A DNA stretch of 54,416 nucleotides from JACMQX01 sp044225675. Lineage in GTDB: Bacteria > Pseudomonadota > Gammaproteobacteria > Burkholderiales > Burkholderiaceae_C. Positions within the stretch are counted from its first letter, which is position 1; the number at the start of each line of letters is the position of its first letter. Under the pieces are notes generated by a model. The model had not been told where the DNA came from, did no database searches, and worked only from the letters and a program-made list of their open reading frames with translations. Positions 51,051 to 54,416 of this stretch are shown in pieces. The stretch covers positions 1 to 54,416 of the forward strand of contig JBGAIH010000034.1 in NCBI GenBank assembly GCA_044225675.1, in the 5' to 3' direction. A program made the position numbers and the translations under genes.

Positions 51051-54000
51051 TCATCGGACACCCCCTGGAGCGGTTGGCAGGGTCTGCGCCGCAGGCGCGT
51101 CAGCGGGGCCGGCCGGACGCTTGTCGGTTTCCGGCAGTGCCACGCCCCCCTGAGCGCGGCGAGCCTTGATCTGATCCATGACTTCGGGGCTGCAGGAGCC
51201 TTCGATGAAGTCCGCGCGATGCATTTCACCGCCCTTCATGTCAACGAAGATGCTGTCACCGACACCCGCGTTGCGGTTGCTCGAAGGCACCAGGCGCGAG
51301 CCCTTGGGCAGGGTCGTGCGGTCGACCTTGATGACCTGGGTCTGGCCCTTGACGCCGCAGATGCTGTACTTGCCTTCGTTGTCCGTCATGATCCATGTGC
51401 CGTCGAGCATCACCAGGCGCACGTTGGGAATGCCCACTTCGCGCGAACCGCCTTCGTTGTTCTGCATGAAGTTGCCGTCGCAGTCGACGTAGACCTTGCC
51501 GACGATGCAGCCTTCATTGCTGAAGACGCCGCCCTGGACATTGACCTTGAAGAGCGCGGTGTTGGAGCGCACCGGCGCGCCGCCGGCACCCGGGAACACG
51601 GCGGTCGCGCGGTTGATGCCATCGCCCTGCTGTGAACCGACGCCAAGGCGCACGAAGTAAGTCAGCTCGTAGACCGTATTGGCCGGGATGGTGCCGATGT
51701 TGAAGGTCAGCGCCCGACCCACGCCGCCGGCCGGATTGGTCACGGTCGCGCCATTCAGCCGCGTGGTCTCGAGGATGTAGCGGAAGCCGGCGGGCAGCAA
51801 GTCCTCCAGGGTGACGTTGGCGATCGGCATGGCCGTGGTGTTGCGCATGCGGATGGTGTACTGGACGGAGTCACCGATCTCGGCGACGGTCTTGTTGCCG
51901 GTCTTGTTCACGAGAATCGCGCCGGATGCCAGCGGATCGAGCGGGATGTGGTTGTTGAACACCTCGCCCGAGCCAGGGAAGTTGAACTGGAACTGCAGGT
52001 AGTACTGCGTGCCGGTGCCGCCCGTCGGTCCGACGCCGTTGGTGCCCACGGCCGGCGGGGTGGCCTGGGCCTGGATGTTGGTCACGCCAGCCGGGACGTT
52101 GAAGGTGCCCTGCGGCACCGCGACGCCGCCCAGCACGGCGTAACCCGGCGGATTGGGCAGGATGTAGCCGGCTGGCGGGGTGATCTGCAGTGTGTAGACG
52201 CCAGATGGCGGGTTGTTCACGAACAGGAACTGGTAGAGGCCAACGGCCGGCGTCACCTGGGTGTCGGAGCCGGAAATCAGGTGGATCGCCGGATCGAACC
52301 CGGCCGGGCCAACCAGCTTGACCGTGGCCCCCGCGATCGGCGTGCGAGCGACGGAGTCATAGATGATGCCACTCGGATCCAGCGGAAGGTTCTGCTCCTG
52401 GACGTTGTCGCCGACATACAGCGTGACGTTGTCAATGCGGCCCGCCACAGTCACCGTCTGGTTGGGCGAGATCGAGGACGTCAAGGAGTTCGTGCCGGTC
52501 GACGGATTGCTGTTCTGCGTCAACGCAGCCTGGTTGAACGGCGTGCCATAGATGACGTTGCCCAGAGGATCCCGGAAGCGGATGCTATAGCCCGCGCCAG
52601 GAATCTGGCCGCCGATGGTGTAGCGGCCGTCAGCACCCGTCGTGGCGGTGCCGACGATGGTCGAACCCTGCAGAAGCTCGATCCTGAAGCCGGCCAGAGG
52701 CGCGTCCGACGTGCCAGGGTCGAAGAACCGGTTGCGGTTGACGTCGTACCAGACCCTGCCGGACAGGGAGGCATTGGTGACCGTGGCAACGTTGACCGTT
52801 GCCGTCGCCGTGTTGTTGCCGTAGTTGGTCTCGAGGACCGTGGTGGCGACCGTGGCGGTCCACAGCATGGGCGCGGTCTGCGCCGGCGGCACGACGTAGT
52901 TCACCACGGTGGTCGTGCTGCTGTTGGGCGGCAGGCTGGGAACCGTGAAGACCGACAGGACGGTCGTGGCGGTGACGCTGCCCGCTGTCATGGTCAGGGT
53001 CGCGGTGACGTTGGTGGCGGGGCTCGGACCATTGTTGGTCACGACCACGACCGCCGTGATGGTGGCGCCCGGCGTCGCGTTCGCCGGCAGCGTCAAGGCG
53101 ACACGCAGATCGGTCGACTCCGTCTTGCTGATGGTCGACGTCGACGTGTTGCTCGGCGTGCTCGGGTCAGGCGTCGTGCTGGTGACCTGAGCCACGTTGA
53201 CGATGCTGCCGGCCGCAGCCGCTCCGACGCTGACAGTCAGCGTCACGGTTCCAGCCGAGCCCGCCGGCAAGGACGCGACGGACAAGGTCAGGCTGGAGGT
53301 CGTCGTGGCAAGGCTGCCGACGCTCGAGCCTGCCGAGACAAGCGTCAATCCGGTGGGGAGCACGTCCGTCACGGTGACGTTCTGCGCCGTGCTCGGCCCT
53401 GCGTTCGCAAAGCTAAGGAAGTAGGTGACGGTCTGGCCCACGGTTCCAACGGCCGAGCTGGCGGTCTTGGAGAGCTGCAGGTCGGCCGAACTGGTCACCG
53501 GGACCGTCAGCGTCGTCGTGTTGTTCGGGGTGGTCGGGTCAGGCGTGGTGCTCGTGCCCACCGCCGTGTCGCTGATGACGCCCGTGGCCGTCGTGACCAA
53601 GGCGTTGACCACCAGCGTGAGGGTGTTGCCCACCGCCAGGCTGGCCGTGCCCGCCGTCGCCGTCGAGCCCACCACCGTCGCCGCCCCGTTGTTGGCCGTC
53701 GCGCTCACCAGCGTCTGGCCCGCGCTCAGCACGTCCGTCAGCGTGACGTTCTGCGCAACGCTCGGGCCCAGGTTGACCACCGTCACCGTGTAGCTGATCG
53801 TGCCGCCCGAGGTGCCCTGCGCCGTGCTGGCCACCTTGCTGACCTGCAGGTCCGCAACGGCCGTAGCGACCACGCTGAAGGTGGCCGTGTTGTTCGCGGC
53901 GTTCGTGTCGTTGAGCGCGCTGCTCGTGCCCGTGCCGCTGACCGTGCTGCCCGGCTGCTGATAGCTGATCGACGCCGAGACCGTGCCCTGCGCCGTCACG

Positions 54001-54416
54001 TTCACCACGCTCGGCGGCGTGAAGCTCACCACTCCCGTCACCGAGTTGTACACCCCCGCCCCCAGCACCGCGCTGGTGACCGTGACCTGGCTCAGACCAG
54101 GCACCAGCGTGAGCGTGAACACCGCCGTCGTCGCCGTGTTCGTCGCGCTCGTATTCACGAACACCGCACTGCCGCTGACGATCGAGTTCACCGGCGCGCT
54201 GCCAGGGAAGTTCGCGAAGCTCGCCGCCATGTCCGCAGAATAGATCGACCCGGGGAACGTAGCCGTGCTCTCGCCGGTGTTCGTCGTGCCCACCGGCGGC
54301 GTCACCGTCACCGTGTTCACGAAGCTGCCCGTGGTCGTGGCCGCCGTCACCTGCACCGTCACCGTCACCCCACCGCCCGACGGGATCGTCACCGACCCCT
54401 GCACCGTCGTGCCGCT
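51051..54416 (-). CDS. giant DUF11/SdrD-B-like repeat surface protein, N-terminus beyond window edge
   Basis: An open frame of over 1120 residues enters from the right edge. It contains at least four DUF11-type Ig-like repeats (ADLQVSKVAS..., LGPSVAQNVTLTDVLSAG), then a SdrD B-like module (SLSGRVWYDVNRNRFFDPG near 52770), further beta-rich segments (PPAGYILPNPPGYAVLGG), a last DUF11 repeat (NKTVAEIGDSVQYTIRMRN) and a C-terminal SdrD-B module (GCIVGKVYVDCDGNFMQN). The tail ends in a short coil (PEVMDQIKARRAQGG) and proline-rich stretch with no LPXTG or barrel. Thr/Val/Asn richness fits an exported adhesin. Its stop lies 20 nt before the outer-membrane gene start. Confidence 0.88.
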   Translation of the reverse strand, partial: SGTTVQGSVTIPSGGGVTVTVQVTAATTTGSFVNTVTVTPPVGTTNTGESTATFPGSIYSADMAASFANFPGSAPVNSIVSGSAVFVNTSATNTATTAVFTLTLVPGLSQVTVTSAVLGAGVYNSVTGVVSFTPPSVVNVTAQGTVSASISYQQPGSTVSGTGTSSALNDTNAANNTATFSVVATAVADLQVSKVASTAQGTSGGTISYTVTVVNLGPSVAQNVTLTDVLSAGQTLVSATANNGAATVVGSTATAGTASLAVGNTLTLVVNALVTTATGVISDTAVGTSTTPDPTTPNNTTTLTVPVTSSADLQLSKTASSAVGTVGQTVTYFLSFANAGPSTAQNVTVTDVLPTGLTLVSAGSSVGSLATTTSSLTLSVASLPAGSAGTVTLTVSVGAAAAGSIVNVAQVTSTTPDPSTPSNTSTSTISKTESTDLRVALTLPANATPGATITAVVVVTNNGPSPATNVTATLTMTAGSVTATTVLSVFTVPSLPPNSSTTTVVNYVVPPAQTAPMLWTATVATTVLETNYGNNTATATVNVATVTNASLSGRVWYDVNRNRFFDPGTSDAPLAGFRIELLQGSTIVGTATTGADGRYTIGGQIPGAGYSIRFRDPLGNVIYGTPFNQAALTQNSNPSTGTNSLTSSISPNQTVTVAGRIDNVTLYVGDNVQEQNLPLDPSGIIYDSVARTPIAGATVKLVGPAGFDPAIHLISGSDTQVTPAVGLYQFLFVNNPPSGVYTLQITPPAGYILPNPPGYAVLGGVAVPQGTFNVPAGVTNIQAQATPPAVGTNGVGPTGGTGTQYYLQFQFNFPGSGEVFNNHIPLDPLASGAILVNKTGNKTVAEIGDSVQYTIRMRNTTAMPIANVTLEDLLPAGFRYILETTRLNGATVTNPAGGVGRALTFNIGTIPANTVYELTYFVRLGVGSQQGDGINRATAVFPGAGGAPVRSNTALFKVNVQGGVFSNEGCIVGKVYVDCDGNFMQNNEGGSREVGIPNVRLVMLDGTWIMTDNEGKYSICGVKGQTQVIKVDRTTLPKGSRLVPSSNRNAGVGDSIFVDMKGGEMHRADFIEGSCSPEVMDQIKARRAQGGVALPETDKRPAGPADAPAAQTLPTAPGGVR
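52770..53855 (-). repeat. DUF11-type repeat array of about 123 codons per unit
   Basis: Unit starts ADLQVSK (53855), ADLQLSK (53486) and TDLRVAL (53114) are 369 and 372 bp apart and share blocks such as QNVT-TDVL and TTPDP-TP-N at matching offsets. Neighbouring units are similar at DNA level, for example ACGTCCGTCA around 53362 and 53731. A more diverged unit precedes the array. Confidence 0.85.

Noticed and set aside
48220..51153. 977-codon open frame on the plus strand
   Set aside because: Antisense to the outer-membrane protein gene, no signal peptide or domain.
52770..53855. CRISPR-like repeat array
   Set aside because: Repeat spacing of about 370 bp and in-frame protein repeats show it is coding.

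Overview
The window is very GC-rich (strong third-position G/C, long spurious open frames opposite most genes) and encodes a gram-negative heterotroph. Orphan Bug/TctC receptors, a TRAP transporter, a DUF1840 protein and a 2-aminobenzoyl-CoA/salicylyl-CoA type fused flavoenzyme point to Burkholderiales, most likely Comamonadaceae. That placement is inference from gene content; there is no rRNA or tRNA gene to anchor it.

Layout. 1-2221: 3' part of a SPINDLY/OGT-like TPR glycosyltransferase (runs off the left edge). 2341-8020: a small secreted protein, then a minus-strand transcription unit of a two-subunit ThDP-dependent 2-oxoacid dehydrogenase E1 followed by a DctQ-DctM-DctP TRAP transporter, closed by a terminator. 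8111-16722: housekeeping and accessory genes: Gly/Val-rich lipoprotein, hotdog thioesterase, HD phosphohydrolase, membrane protein, glutaminase, Asp/Glu racemase, HtpG (with a sigma-32-like promoter), an orphan family-1 solute-binding protein, a RHH/PIN toxin-antitoxin pair and an RluF-type pseudouridine synthase. 16793-25031: complete kdp potassium system in the order small ORF-F-A-B-C-D-E.

25222-34521: a Crp/Fnr-family regulator diverges from a seven-gene cluster: acyl-CoA synthetase, LivG, LivH, LivM, periplasmic binding protein, LivF and a PaaK-like protein. Flanking of a Liv-type ABC importer by two adenylate-forming proteins suggests uptake and CoA activation of a carboxylic (probably aromatic) acid. 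34524-39564: an apparently inactive rhodanese, two Bug receptors around a small conserved-looking unknown protein, DUF1840 and a cyclopropane-fatty-acid synthase.

39679-46603: a compact catabolic operon: fused monooxygenase/Old-Yellow-Enzyme, MarR regulator, enoyl-CoA hydratase, acyl-CoA dehydrogenase, aryl-CoA ligase and Rid protein. It matches the aerobic CoA-dependent 2-aminobenzoate (anthranilate) pathway layout, with salicylate as the alternative substrate. A perfect 14-bp palindrome lies across its putative promoter. 46664-54416: three overlapping or tightly spaced minus-strand envelope genes: a giant DUF11/SdrD-like repeat protein (runs off the right edge), a 1078-residue outer-membrane protein with an Ig-like N-terminus, and an OmpA-type lipoprotein. 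This looks like one poorly described surface system and is the strongest candidate for something new in the window.

No CRISPR array, insertion sequence, integrase, phage gene or RNA gene was seen. No stretch over 300 bases lacks a gene.
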